Notes under the pieces: generated by a model
The model's input: only the letters and a program-made list of their open reading frames with translations
Database searches by the model: none
Told to the model about the DNA's origin: nothing
Position numbers and translations under genes: made by a program
DNA from: Pseudomonas petrae
GTDB lineage: Bacteria > Pseudomonadota > Gammaproteobacteria > Pseudomonadales > Pseudomonadaceae
Length of the DNA stretch: 64,000 bases
Assembly: GCF_021728295.1 (NCBI RefSeq)
Contig: NZ_JAKJXE010000007.1
Location: 124,001 to 188,000, forward strand
Direction of reading: 5' to 3'
Part shown: piece by piece, positions 54,717 through 63,372 of the stretch
Layout: each line of letters begins with the position of its first letter
Numbering within the stretch: the first letter of the stretch is position 1

Positions 54717-54893
54717 AAAATCAACCTTCTCAGGCATACCTCGCTTCCGCTTCCGCTTCTGCCGAAGGCGCAGGACCGCGCTTGCCGCGAAAGGGCCGGT
54801 ACATCGGACATATTTGTATCGACTCTTCCTACGTCTTCGCGGGCAAGCGCGCTCCTACAATGACAAGATGCTACCGGGATACGCGCTTGGCTT
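54717..54893. repeat. Direct duplication, copy 1 (contains a REP pair)
   Basis: About 170 bases that recur at 55045-55216. It includes CTTCTCAGGCATACCTCGC, GGACCGCGCTTGCC-GCGAA, GGTACATCGGACATATTTG and GCGGGCAAGCGCGCTCCTAC. The two inverted REP arms lie inside it. Confidence 0.85.
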
Positions 54894-54899
54894 AAGGCG

Positions 54900-55029
54900 T
54901 AGGAGCGTGGCTTGTCCCGCGATCTGGCGCGCAGCGGCAGCAAACCCGCCAATGCGGTGTGCCTGATAAAACAGGGTCGTCTGGTTGACTACCGGTTCCC
55001 GGCAGATCGCGGGACAAGCCGCGCTCCTA
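54900..55029. repeat. Long inverted REP pair
   Basis: GTAGGAGCGTGGCTTGTCCC at the left and GGGACAAGCCGCGCTCCTAC at the right enclose about 85 bases. A variant REP subtype sitting between the two direct copies. Confidence 0.85.
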
Positions 55030-55044
55030 CACCCTCCGTCCAGA

Positions 55045-55216
55045 ATCAAAACCCCAACCTTCTCAGGCATACCTCGCCCCGCTTCTGCCGCAGGCGTAGG
55101 ACCGCGCTTTCCCGCGAATGGCCGGTACATCGGACATATTTGTATCGACTGTTCCTACGTCTTCGCGGGCAAGCGCGCTCCTACAATGATGGTGGTGCTG
55201 CGGGATACGCGTCTGG
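55045..55216. repeat. Direct duplication, copy 2
   Basis: Second copy of the 54717-54893 block, with small substitutions and indels (for example TTTCCCGCGAATGG in place of TTGCCGCGAAAGGG). The identical order of inner strings shows a true segmental duplication rather than independent REP insertions. Confidence 0.85.
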
Positions 55217-55252
55217 CCCAAAGTCCGGGAGCCTTGCTTGAGCCACAGCACG

Positions 55253-56653
55253 CTATGGCATCACCTGTCCTTTGCCCAGATGCTTGGCCTTGTACATCCA
55301 GCGGTCGGCTTCGCGCATGAGTTCGTCAGGGGCTTTGCCGGAACCGGGTTCGTACATGGAAAAGCCGATGCTGGCGTTGCTGCGAATGACATCGCCTTTG
55401 ATCGTGAGGGGCTGTGCAATCGCGAACAGGAGTTTCTGAGCCACTTCCCGCGCTTCGTCCACCCCCGGCGTGATGCCCTCCAGAATCACGATGAATTCAT
55501 CACCGGCGAGCCGAACCAGGCTGTCGGTCCTGCGAATGCAGTTCTGCAAACGTGTGGAAATAGCGCGAAGAAGATCATCTCCGGCATCGTGTCCGTAATT
55601 GTCATTGATGAATTTGAACCCATCCAGATCGATGAACATCAACGCCAGCTGCAATCTGGAGCGATCCGCACGCGCCTGAGCGATGGGCAATAGCGAGTCC
55701 AGCGCGCGGCGATTGTGCAGACCGGTCAGGGAGTCATGTCGGGCCTCTTGCTCAAGCTCCTTGCGCGCTTGAATGTTCTGGATGATCGAAATGAAATATT
55801 CCAGCTCTCCTGCTTCGGACAGCTTCTTGGTCACGCTCAGATTGACCCAGACCGCGCTGCCGTTTTTGCGCAGGTAGCGCTTCTCCATCTGGTAGCTGTT
55901 GATTTGACCGACACTCAGCTGATGCAGCATCTCAAGATCACTGTCCAGATCGTCGGGGTGAGTGATGTCCTGAAACGTCAGGTGCTTGAGCTCATCGGGT
56001 GCGTAGCCAAGGACATCGCACAGCGCGGCATTGACGCTGATCCAGCCACCGCCCGGCGCGATCAGCGCAATGCCCACCGACGCCAGCTCGAACATTGAGC
56101 GGTAGCCCGCCTCACTGGCTTTGAACAAGGCCTCGGAGCGACTCTTCTGAACCTGCGCCAGCATGAGGTTTTCCCGCAGTTGCATTTCGCGGCTGACGAT
56201 TTCGGCCAGGTCGTGGAGGATGGACAGCTCGTCTGGGGTGAGGATTCTGGGCTGCGCGTCAATGGCGCAAAGCGTGCCCACGGCGAAGCCCTGACTGGTG
56301 CGAATGGGTACGCCAGCATAAAAACGGATATGGGGATCGCCTGTGACCAGCTGGTTGTCGCAGAACCGTGCGTCTTCGAAGGCATCGGGCACCACAAGCT
56401 CGGTGGCTTCAAGGATGGCGTGCGCACAGAATGCGACCTCACGCGGCAACTCCGCCGCTTCAAGCCCCACTCGGGACTTGAACCACTGGCGGTCCTGATC
56501 CACCAGCGATATCAGAGCGATCGGCACGTTCAGCACTTGCGCTACCAGACGGGTGATGCGGTCCAGCGCGACCTCGGGTGGTGTGTCGAGTACTTCGAGA
56601 AAATGCAGCGCTTCAAGTCGCTGTTGCTCGAATGAAGGAGTTGGCGACTTCAT
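55253..56653 (-). CDS. GAF-PAS-GGDEF diguanylate cyclase
   Basis: 466 residues, soluble. GAF domain at about 20-165 (LNVPIALISLVDQDRQWFKS, then IRFYAGVPIRT), PAS at about 175-295 with a PAC end (YFISIIQNIQARKELEQ), GGDEF at about 300-460. The active site reads RLAGDEFIVIL, i.e. AGDEF rather than GGDEF, a variant found in active cyclases. FIDLDGFKFINDNYGHDAGD is intact. The I-site RxxD upstream of AGDEF is visible as RRTD. It probably makes c-di-GMP in response to a cytosolic signal. Confidence 0.93.
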   Translation of the reverse strand: MKSPTPSFEQQRLEALHFLEVLDTPPEVALDRITRLVAQVLNVPIALISLVDQDRQWFKSRVGLEAAELPREVAFCAHAILEATELVVPDAFEDARFCDNQLVTGDPHIRFYAGVPIRTSQGFAVGTLCAIDAQPRILTPDELSILHDLAEIVSREMQLRENLMLAQVQKSRSEALFKASEAGYRSMFELASVGIALIAPGGGWISVNAALCDVLGYAPDELKHLTFQDITHPDDLDSDLEMLHQLSVGQINSYQMEKRYLRKNGSAVWVNLSVTKKLSEAGELEYFISIIQNIQARKELEQEARHDSLTGLHNRRALDSLLPIAQARADRSRLQLALMFIDLDGFKFINDNYGHDAGDDLLRAISTRLQNCIRRTDSLVRLAGDEFIVILEGITPGVDEAREVAQKLLFAIAQPLTIKGDVIRSNASIGFSMYEPGSGKAPDELMREADRWMYKAKHLGKGQVMP

Positions 56654-56776
56654 ATAACGGCCGATCCTGAAAAGACTGCCTGAAGTCTATACCGGGCCTC
56701 ATGAATCCGCACCCGGAGCGACGTGTAAATAACCGGCCTGGCCGTCGCGATTGATCAACCTGCCGATGAAGAAAAT

Positions 56777-56793
56777 CTGTCATGCCTTGTCAT
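56777..56793 (+). promoter_or_regulatory. Possible Pho box
   Basis: CTGTCAT and TTGTCAT, as direct repeats 10 bases apart, resemble the PhoB target (CTGTCAT repeated every 11). It lies 73 bases before the pstS ATG, a fitting place for a PhoB-dependent promoter. The spacing is one base short. Confidence 0.45.
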
Positions 56794-56865
56794 AAAAACG
56801 TGCTGTTTGCTGTGATCCCATCAACGCAACTCACCCCGATGTCGCTCGATTACAGGAAGTCATCC

Positions 56866-57900
56866 ATGTTGCAGCTCTCCCGACTGATGCTGGCCGCAGG
56901 CCTTGGCATCGCGCTCAATCTATCCATGGCCGCCACGGCAGGCGCAGCGTCCGAGGTCACCGGCGCCGGCTCCACGTTCATTTATCCGGTGCTGTACAAA
57001 TGGGCCACCGATTACAACCAGAAGACCCAGATCAAGGTTAATTATCAGTACATCGGCTCTGGCGCGGGCATTGCCCTGATCAAGGAAGGTGCCGTGGATT
57101 TCGGCGCGACTGACCGCCCGATGAGCTCGGCAGACCTTCAAACTTTCGGCCTGCAGCAGTTCCCGTCGGTGATCGGCGGCATTGTTCCTGTCATCAACGT
57201 CGCCTCGGTCAAACCGGGCACCCTGAAATTCACAGGCCCGGTGCTGGCCGACATCTACCTGGGCAAAATCAGCAAATGGAATGACCCGGCCCTCGCCGCC
57301 CTGAACCCGGGCGTGAAATTGCCTGACGCGAATATCAGCGTGGTGTATCGCTCGGATGATTCCGGCACCACGTTCAATTGGGTCAGTTATCTGGCGAAGG
57401 TCAGCCCGCAATGGAAGAACCAGCTCGGCGCGGGCACTTCGGTCCACTGGCCGGTGGGCATGGGCAGCAAAGGCAGCGAAGGCGTGGCGACGTACGTGAA
57501 GCAGGTGCCGAACTCGATCGGCTACGTCGAGTACGCCTACGTCAAACAGCAGAAGTTGAATTATGGGATGTTGCAGAACGCTGCTGGCACCTTCGTGACG
57601 CCGAGCACCGAGAGCTTTCAGGCGGCAGCCGCTACGGCCGACTGGAAAAACGCGAAGGATTTTGATCTGTCGATGCTCGACGCACCGGGGGAAAACGCCT
57701 ACCCGATTACCGCCGCGACGTTCATCGTGATGTACAAGCAGCCCAAAGACGCCGACCGGCAGAAGACCGTTCAGGATTTTTTTCGCTGGACGCTGGAGAG
57801 CGGGCAGGAACACGCACGCTCGCTGGACTTCGCACCGATCCCTGACGATCTGAAAAATCAGATCGAGGCGTACTGGGCTAACCCGCCCAAGGCTCAGTGA
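56866..57900 (+). CDS. pstS: Phosphate-binding periplasmic protein
   Basis: 344 residues from ATG 56866, preceded by AGGAAG; longer frames begin before any ribosome site. A signal peptide ends near ATAGA/AS. The PstS fold shows EVTGAGSTFIYPVLYKW, the phosphate loop IGSGAGI, GATDRPMS, and YRSDDSGTTFNW with the conserved Arg-Ser-Asp-x-Ser-Gly-Thr. It feeds PstCAB, but no pstCAB genes follow; a terminator comes at once, so it stands alone. The family is closest to PstS of E. coli type (about 345). Confidence 0.94.
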   Translation: MLQLSRLMLAAGLGIALNLSMAATAGAASEVTGAGSTFIYPVLYKWATDYNQKTQIKVNYQYIGSGAGIALIKEGAVDFGATDRPMSSADLQTFGLQQFPSVIGGIVPVINVASVKPGTLKFTGPVLADIYLGKISKWNDPALAALNPGVKLPDANISVVYRSDDSGTTFNWVSYLAKVSPQWKNQLGAGTSVHWPVGMGSKGSEGVATYVKQVPNSIGYVEYAYVKQQKLNYGMLQNAAGTFVTPSTESFQAAAATADWKNAKDFDLSMLDAPGENAYPITAATFIVMYKQPKDADRQKTVQDFFRWTLESGQEHARSLDFAPIPDDLKNQIEAYWANPPKAQ

Positions 57901-57912
57901 ATGCCAGAAACG

Positions 57913-57940
57913 AAAAAAGCGTCCCGAAGGACGCTTTTTT
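57913..57940 (+). terminator. Rho-independent terminator
   Basis: AAAAAAGCGTCC and GGACGCTTTTTT with a CGAA loop, 12 bases after the pstS stop. It is symmetrical and also stops leftward transcription from the tRNA side. Confidence 0.93.
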
Positions 57941-58002
57941 GTAGCTTCAGAGAGAATGTCGCTGAAGCGGTATTTTCTACCTGGATCCTGCTCAGGCGAA
58001 AA

Positions 58003-58079
58003 TGGTCGGGGTAAGGGGATTCGAACTCCTGACATCCTGCTCCCAAAGCAGGCGCGCTACCGGACTGCGCTATACCCCG
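58003..58079 (-). tRNA. tRNA-Pro (TGG), copy 1
   Basis: CGGGGTA acceptor pairs with TACCCCG, followed by A and an encoded CCA. Anticodon stem CCTGC/GCAGG with loop TTTGGGA gives TGG. Identical over all 77 bases to the copy at 58255-58331. Confidence 0.96.
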
Positions 58080-58172
58080 GTGAAACAAAGAAACACCTTA
58101 CAGCATTTCCAGAGCGGGTGACGCGATTTGCGTCACTCCCTAAGATCCAACCCGATGAAGCCAGGTCAAAAA

Positions 58173-58248
58173 TGGTGGGTCGTGTGGGATTCGAACCTAC
58201 GACCAATTGGTTAAAAGCCAACTGCTCTACCAACTGAGCTAACGACCC
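58173..58248 (-). tRNA. tRNA-Lys (TTT)
   Basis: GGGTCGT acceptor, GTTGG-CTTTTAA-CCAAT anticodon arm with TTT, T-arm GTAGG-TTCGAAT-CCCAC, encoded CCA. It lies between the two tRNA-Pro copies. Confidence 0.95.
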
Positions 58249-58254
58249 AAATAA

Positions 58255-58331
58255 TGGTCGGGGTAAGGGGATTCGAACTCCTGACATCCTGCTCCCAAAG
58301 CAGGCGCGCTACCGGACTGCGCTATACCCCG
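58255..58331 (-). tRNA. tRNA-Pro (TGG), copy 2
   Basis: Exact duplicate of the 58003-58079 gene. Only 6 bases separate it from tRNA-Lys, so the cluster is one transcript. Confidence 0.96.
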
Positions 58332-58351
58332 ACGGTACTACCTCTTGAAAT

Positions 58352-58427
58352 TGGCTCCGTGACCAGGACTCGAACCTGGGACCCAATGATTAACAGTCAT
58401 TTGCTCTACCGACTGAGCTATCACGGA
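58352..58427 (-). tRNA. tRNA-Asn (GTT)
   Basis: TCCGTGA acceptor with matching 3' side, anticodon arm AATGA-CTGTTAA-TCATT giving GTT, T-arm CCAGG-TTCGAGT-CCTGG, encoded CCA after the G discriminator. First gene of the four-tRNA transcript. Confidence 0.96.
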
Positions 58428-58722
58428 ACGATCTTTTCAAATCTATCAATTTCAGATGCAGCGTTTGACGCGCTCCAATACAACAAATTCAGTAAATCTT
58501 CACCAGACGAATCTGGCGCTTACCTCACTGAATCTACCGCATTTTCAGCCTCTTCAACCTGTTTGCATCGCTGCGTTCACGTCTCTGAGGCGCGCTATTC
58601 TACATTTCCAGAAACACCTGTCAACCCTCTAAATTGCTTTTAAGACAATGATTTGCGACTTTTCTGCGGATAGCCCTCAAGCCCCCGAAAATCCTGCGGT
58701 TCAGGGAATAAATCACCGCGCA
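58428..58722. other. Gap between the tRNA cluster and clpB
   Basis: About 295 bases with no supported gene. The left part should hold the promoter of the leftward tRNA operon. Confidence 0.45.
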
Positions 58723-58752
58723 TAAAAAAGGGCCCTCGCAAAGAGAGCCCTT
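58723..58752 (-). terminator. clpB terminator
   Basis: AAGGGC-CCTC and GAGAGCCCTT pair with one mismatch; on the minus strand TTTTTT follows. It lies 26 bases past the clpB stop. Confidence 0.85.
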
Positions 58753-58777
58753 CTGCGCCGCTATATAGAGGCGCAGA

Positions 58778-61342
58778 TCAGCCGAAGACGATCTCGTCGT
58801 CCTGCACCGTGCCTCTGATGCCGGTGCCTGGCATGAAGCCACCCGACAGGATCAACTGAGCCAGCGGGTTTTCGATCCAGCGCTGGATCGCTCGTTTGAG
58901 CGGTCGTGCGCCGTACACAGGGTCGTAGCCGACGGCGATCAGCTTGTCCATCGCCTCGCTGGACAGCTCCAGACGCAGATCGCGCTCCGCCAGACGCTGG
59001 CGCAGACGGCCCAGCTGGATTTCGGTGATGCCTGCGATCTGGTCGCGGGCCAGCGGTTCGAAGATCACCACTTCGTCCACCCGGTTGATGAACTCCGGAC
59101 GGAAATGCGTGGTGAGCGCATCCATGACCGCCGCGCGCTGCCCTTCGCGATCGCCAACCAGCTCCTGAATGCGAGCCGAGCCCAGGTTGGAGGTCATGAC
59201 GATCACAGTATTACGGAAATCGACCGTACGCCCGTGACTGTCAGTCAGACGCCCGTCCTCAAGCACTTGGAGCAAGACGTTGAACACGTCCGGGTGCGCT
59301 TTCTCGACTTCGTCCAGCAGGATGACCGAGTAAGGCTTGCGGCGTACCGCTTCGGTCAGATAACCACCCTCTTCGTAACCGACGTAGCCTGGTGGCGCGC
59401 CGATCAGTCGGGCCACGGAATGTTTCTCCATGAACTCGGACATGTCGATCCGCACCATCGCCTCTTCGGTGTCGAACAGGAATTCGGCCAGCGCCTTGCA
59501 CAGCTCGGTCTTACCCACGCCGGTTGGGCCGAGGAACATGAACGACCCGCTCGGACGATTCGGGTCCGACAACCCGGCACGCGACCGGCGCACAGCGTTG
59601 GCCACCGCGACGACCGCTTCGTTCTGGCCGATCACGCGCTGGTGCAGCAGCTCTTCCATTTTCAGCAGCTTGTCCCGCTCGCCTTCGAGCATCTTCGAGA
59701 CCGGAATGCCGGTCCACTTGGACACGACTTCGGCGATTTCTTCCTCAGTCACCTTGCTGCGCAGCAACTGATTCTCGGGCTTGCCGTGCTGATCGACCAT
59801 CTGCAGGCTGCGTTCCAGATCAGGGATGACCCCGTACTGCAATTCAGCCATGCGGTTGAGGTCGCCCTTACGCCGCGCCGCTTCCAGCTCCTGGCGCGAT
59901 TGCTCGATCTTCTGCTGGATCTGCGCAGAACCGGTCACTTCAGCTTTTTCGGAGGTCCAGATTTCTTCGAGGTCGGCGTATTCCCGCTCAAGGCGCTGAA
60001 TCTCTTCCTGGAGTTTTTCCAGGCGCTTGATCGCGGCCTCGTCGTCTTCCTTCTTCAGCGCCTGCGCTTCTACCTTCAGCTGGATCAGGCGACGTTCAAG
60101 ACGGTCGAGCACTTCCGGCTTGGAGTCGATCTCCATGCGAATGCGGCTGGCCGCTTCGTCGATCAGGTCGATCGCTTTGTCCGGCAGCTGCCGATCAGTG
60201 ATGTAGCGATGGCTGAGCTTGGCCGCCGCGATGATCGCGCCGTCGGTGATTGCCACCTTGTGGTGAACCTCATAGCGTTCCTTCAGGCCACGCAGAATGG
60301 CAATGGTGTCTTCTTCGCTCGGCTCATCCACCAGCACTTTCTGGAAGCGACGCTCGAGAGCGGCATCCTTCTCTATATATTGGCGATACTCGTTGAGCGT
60401 CGTGGCGCCCACGCAATGCAGCTCACCACGGGCCAGCGCCGGTTTCAGCATGTTGCCGGCATCCATCGAGCCTTCGGCCTTGCCGGCGCCCACCATGGTG
60501 TGCAGCTCGTCGATGAACAGAATGATCTGCCCTTCCTGCTTCGACAGTTCGTTGAGCAGGCCTTTCAGGCGTTCTTCGAACTCGCCACGGAACTTGGCGC
60601 CCGCAATCAGCGCCCCCATGTCCAGCGACAGCAGACGCTTGCCACGCAGGCCGTCCGGCACTTCGCCGTTGATGATGCGCTGGGCAAGGCCTTCGGCGAT
60701 GGCGGTTTTACCCACGCCAGGCTCACCGATCAGCACCGGGTTGTTCTTGGTCCGACGCTGCAGTACCTGAATGGTCCGACGGATCTCGTCGTCGCGGCCA
60801 ATCACCGGGTCGAGCTTGCCTTCCTCGGCGCGCTTGGTCAGGTCAACGGTGTACTTGTCCAGCGCCTGACGGGATTCCTCTGCGTTCGGGTCGTTGACCG
60901 CATCGCCGCCACGCAGGTTGCTGATGGCGTTTTCCAGCGCTTTCTTGCTGACGCCCTGACCAAGCAGCAGCTTGCCGAGTTTGCTGTTTTCGTCCATTGC
61001 GGCGAGCAATACCAGTTCGCTGGAAATGAACTGATCGCCTTTCTGCTGAGCCAGGCGATCGGCCTGGTTCAACAGGCGCGCCAGATCCTGCGACATGTTG
61101 ACGTCGCCGGTGGGGTTCTGGATCTTCGGCAATTGGTCGAGCTCTTTGCTCAGCGCGGTGCGCAGGCTGTTGATGTCGAAGCCCACTTGCAGCAGCAGAG
61201 GCTTGATCGAACCGCCCTGCTGTTCAAGCAGTGCCTGCATCAAGTGCGCGGGCTCAATGGCCGGATGGTCCAGGCCCACCGCCAGTGATTGAGAATCTGA
61301 GAGAGCGAGTTGTAATTTGCTGGTTAAACGGTCAATACGCAT
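58778..61342 (-). CDS. clpB: ClpB disaggregase
   Basis: 854 residues, standard length. Clp N domain (1-145), first AAA+ with [13 protein letters not shown] (about 205) and the [11 protein letters not shown] sensor region, the long coiled-coil M domain (about 400-520, [17 protein letters not shown]), and second AAA+ with [14 protein letters not shown] (about 605) and [13 protein letters not shown]. It rescues aggregated proteins with DnaK. AGGTG lies 6 bases before the ATG, and a sigma-32 type promoter is upstream. Confidence 0.98.
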   Translation of the reverse strand: MRIDRLTSKLQLALSDSQSLAVGLDHPAIEPAHLMQALLEQQGGSIKPLLLQVGFDINSLRTALSKELDQLPKIQNPTGDVNMSQDLARLLNQADRLAQQKGDQFISSELVLLAAMDENSKLGKLLLGQGVSKKALENAISNLRGGDAVNDPNAEESRQALDKYTVDLTKRAEEGKLDPVIGRDDEIRRTIQVLQRRTKNNPVLIGEPGVGKTAIAEGLAQRIINGEVPDGLRGKRLLSLDMGALIAGAKFRGEFEERLKGLLNELSKQEGQIILFIDELHTMVGAGKAEGSMDAGNMLKPALARGELHCVGATTLNEYRQYIEKDAALERRFQKVLVDEPSEEDTIAILRGLKERYEVHHKVAITDGAIIAAAKLSHRYITDRQLPDKAIDLIDEAASRIRMEIDSKPEVLDRLERRLIQLKVEAQALKKEDDEAAIKRLEKLQEEIQRLEREYADLEEIWTSEKAEVTGSAQIQQKIEQSRQELEAARRKGDLNRMAELQYGVIPDLERSLQMVDQHGKPENQLLRSKVTEEEIAEVVSKWTGIPVSKMLEGERDKLLKMEELLHQRVIGQNEAVVAVANAVRRSRAGLSDPNRPSGSFMFLGPTGVGKTELCKALAEFLFDTEEAMVRIDMSEFMEKHSVARLIGAPPGYVGYEEGGYLTEAVRRKPYSVILLDEVEKAHPDVFNVLLQVLEDGRLTDSHGRTVDFRNTVIVMTSNLGSARIQELVGDREGQRAAVMDALTTHFRPEFINRVDEVVIFEPLARDQIAGITEIQLGRLRQRLAERDLRLELSSEAMDKLIAVGYDPVYGARPLKRAIQRWIENPLAQLILSGGFMPGTGIRGTVQDDEIVFG

Positions 61343-61415
61343 TCGTCACCTTCCTATATGGGCAGGCCGGAGCAATGAACACACCTAATAAAGAAAACCT
61401 GCCAGATGGTTCTTT

Positions 61416-61443
61416 AGATGCGGTCGATTAGGCAGGATTCAAG
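61416..61443 (-). promoter_or_regulatory. Sigma-32 heat-shock promoter of clpB
   Basis: On the minus strand CTTGAA, a 14-base spacer, and CCGCATCT match the RpoH consensus (CTTGAA, 13-15, CCCCATNT) at 12 of 13 defined positions. It lies about 75 bases upstream of the clpB ATG. Confidence 0.8.
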
Positions 61444-61521
61444 CGCTGACGGGTTGACATGGATCAACATTAGCTTGAACGAAGGGATTCGGAAGGATTT
61501 AGTGCTGGAGCGCGGCTGAGG

Positions 61522-62262
61522 CTACCGGGCTTCGATCCAGACAAGCGAAGCGAACCGTCCGGTGCGTGCGCCACGGCGATAAGAGAAGAATCGCTCATCG
61601 TTGTAGGTCGAAAAACCTCCGCCGTAGACCGCTGCGACACCGTGGGCGGCGAGACGCAGACGCGCCAATTGGTAAATGTCGGCCATGAATTTGCCGGCGT
61701 TGGCGCCCGGCACGAATGCATCGGCTGTCTCGGGGTGCATAGCCATAAAGGCCTCGCGCACTTCCGGACCGACTTCAAATGCCTGCGGCCCGATAGCAGG
61801 GCCGAGCCAGACAAGGATGTCGGAGGGCGCATCGGCAAAACTGTCCACCGCCGCCTCAAGCACACCCGCCGCAAGACCGCGCCAGCCGGCATGGGCAGCA
61901 GCGACCTGAGTACCCGCTTTATTGCAAAAAAGCGCCGGCAGGCAATCGGCCGTCATGATGGTGCAGGCCACGCCCGCCGTCTTGCTCCAGCTGGCATCAG
62001 CCTGAAGCACTTCTGCCGGCGCCGCCTCGACAACGTCAATACCGTGAACCTGCGTCAGCCATGCAGGCTGAACGTTCAGGCGTGTGGTCAGTGCCGAACG
62101 GTTATGAGCAACGGCTGCTGGATCATCGTCAACGTGATCGCCGAGATTGAAGCTGTCGAACGGCGCCACACTGACACCGCCCGATCGCGTCGTGACGCAC
62201 GCTTTGACACCCGCCGGCGCAGGCCAGTCGGGAATCAGCCAGTCCGTCACGGGTTCAGTCAT
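61522..62262 (-). CDS. pgeF: YfiH/PgeF multicopper-like oxidase (DUF152)
   Basis: 246 residues. Conserved zinc/copper-site pieces: NLGDHVDDDPAAV, VHGIDV, MTADCLPALF (Cys) and AAHAGWRGLAAGV (His). The family edits peptidoglycan precursors (removing misplaced serine) in E. coli and also has purine-nucleoside and laccase activities in other settings. Its ATG overlaps the rluD stop by 4 bases; the rluD-yfiH pair ahead of clpB is a standard order. Confidence 0.94.
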   Translation of the reverse strand: MTEPVTDWLIPDWPAPAGVKACVTTRSGGVSVAPFDSFNLGDHVDDDPAAVAHNRSALTTRLNVQPAWLTQVHGIDVVEAAPAEVLQADASWSKTAGVACTIMTADCLPALFCNKAGTQVAAAHAGWRGLAAGVLEAAVDSFADAPSDILVWLGPAIGPQAFEVGPEVREAFMAMHPETADAFVPGANAGKFMADIYQLARLRLAAHGVAAVYGGGFSTYNDERFFSYRRGARTGRFASLVWIEAR

Positions 62263-63221
62263 CCGATGAACGCTTCGCGGTCTTGCTTGAGCAGGGTCAG
62301 CAGCCAGACAAAGTCGTCCGGCAGCGGCGATTCCCAGCTCATGCGCTTACCGGTCGTCGGATGATCCAGTTCAAGGAAACGCGCATGCAGCGCCTGACGC
62401 GGGAAATGTTTCAGGGATTCGACCATGTTGACGTTGGCAGCAGGTGGAATCCGGAATCGACCGCCGTAGGCAGGATCGCCTACAAGCGGAAAATTGATGT
62501 GGGCCATGTGCACACGAATCTGGTGGGTACGTCCGGTTTCCAGCTTGACCCGCACGTGGGTGTGGGAACGGAAACGCTCCAGAACCCGGTAATGGCTGAC
62601 CGCAGGCTTGCCGCCTTCCATGACCGCCATGCGCTGACGCTGCTGGCCATGACGACCGATCGGTGCGTTGATCTTGCCGCCGGCAGTCACCACGCCGATG
62701 ACGATGCACTCATAGATACGGCTCACGCTGCGGTTCTGCAGCTGGGTAACCAGTTGGGTCTGCGCCTGAATGGTCTTGGCGACCACCATCAGGCCGGTAG
62801 TGTCCTTGTCCAGGCGGTGCACGATGCCGGCACGCGGGACATTGATGATGTCCGGCACGTGGTGCAGCAAGGCATTGAGCAGGGTGCCGTCGGCGTGACC
62901 CGCTGCCGGATGCACAACCAGACCGGACGGCTTGTTGATCACCAGAATCTGGTCGTCTTCGTAGACGATGTCGAGCTCGATGTCCTGCGCGATCCACTCG
63001 CCCTGGGCTTCCTGCTCGGCTTTGAGGAGCAGAACGGCGCCGCCATGCACGATGTCACGCGGGCGCAAGACGCCTCCGTCAACAGTCAGGCGGCCGTCTT
63101 TGATCCAGGCGGAAAGGCGCGAGCGCGAGTGCTCTGCGAATAGTTGGGCGGCGACTTGGTCGAGGCGTTGACCGCCCAATTCGGACGGCACCTCTGCGCG
63201 GAGTTCTATGATCTCAGACAT
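62259..63221 (-). CDS. rluD: 23S rRNA pseudouridine synthase RluD
   Basis: 320 residues from ATG 63221 (MSEIIELRAE); a GTG seven codons upstream is less likely. S4 RNA-binding domain at about 12-75 (LDQVAAQLFAEHSRSRLSAW), then the synthase with HRLDKDTTGLMVVAK (catalytic Asp), TGRTHQIRVHMAHI and the preceding VVHPAAGH. It modifies positions 1911, 1915 and 1917 in helix 69 of 23S rRNA. Divergent from bamD, as in other pseudomonads. Confidence 0.95.
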   Translation of the reverse strand: MSEIIELRAEVPSELGGQRLDQVAAQLFAEHSRSRLSAWIKDGRLTVDGGVLRPRDIVHGGAVLLLKAEQEAQGEWIAQDIELDIVYEDDQILVINKPSGLVVHPAAGHADGTLLNALLHHVPDIINVPRAGIVHRLDKDTTGLMVVAKTIQAQTQLVTQLQNRSVSRIYECIVIGVVTAGGKINAPIGRHGQQRQRMAVMEGGKPAVSHYRVLERFRSHTHVRVKLETGRTHQIRVHMAHINFPLVGDPAYGGRFRIPPAANVNMVESLKHFPRQALHARFLELDHPTTGKRMSWESPLPDDFVWLLTLLKQDREAFIG

Positions 63222-63372
63222 GCTCAAACTAGGAGGTGGCACTGGCCTTTGGTTTCGGCTGTGCGCTTGTGGTTAAATACGGCGTCTTTTGTCCCGGGGG
63301 TTCCACGGGGCGCCCATCATAACAGGACGGTCCTGCGCAAGACAGCAGGCCGTTATAGGGACGCAAGCCGCC

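Noticed and set aside
54665..55320. Several 65-110 residue frames on both strands
   Set aside because: They consist of REP sequence and appear as repeated translations of the same palindromes.
59105..61288. 727-residue open frame antisense to clpB
   Set aside because: Shadow of the GC-rich clpB codons on the other strand; no start context and no recognisable family.
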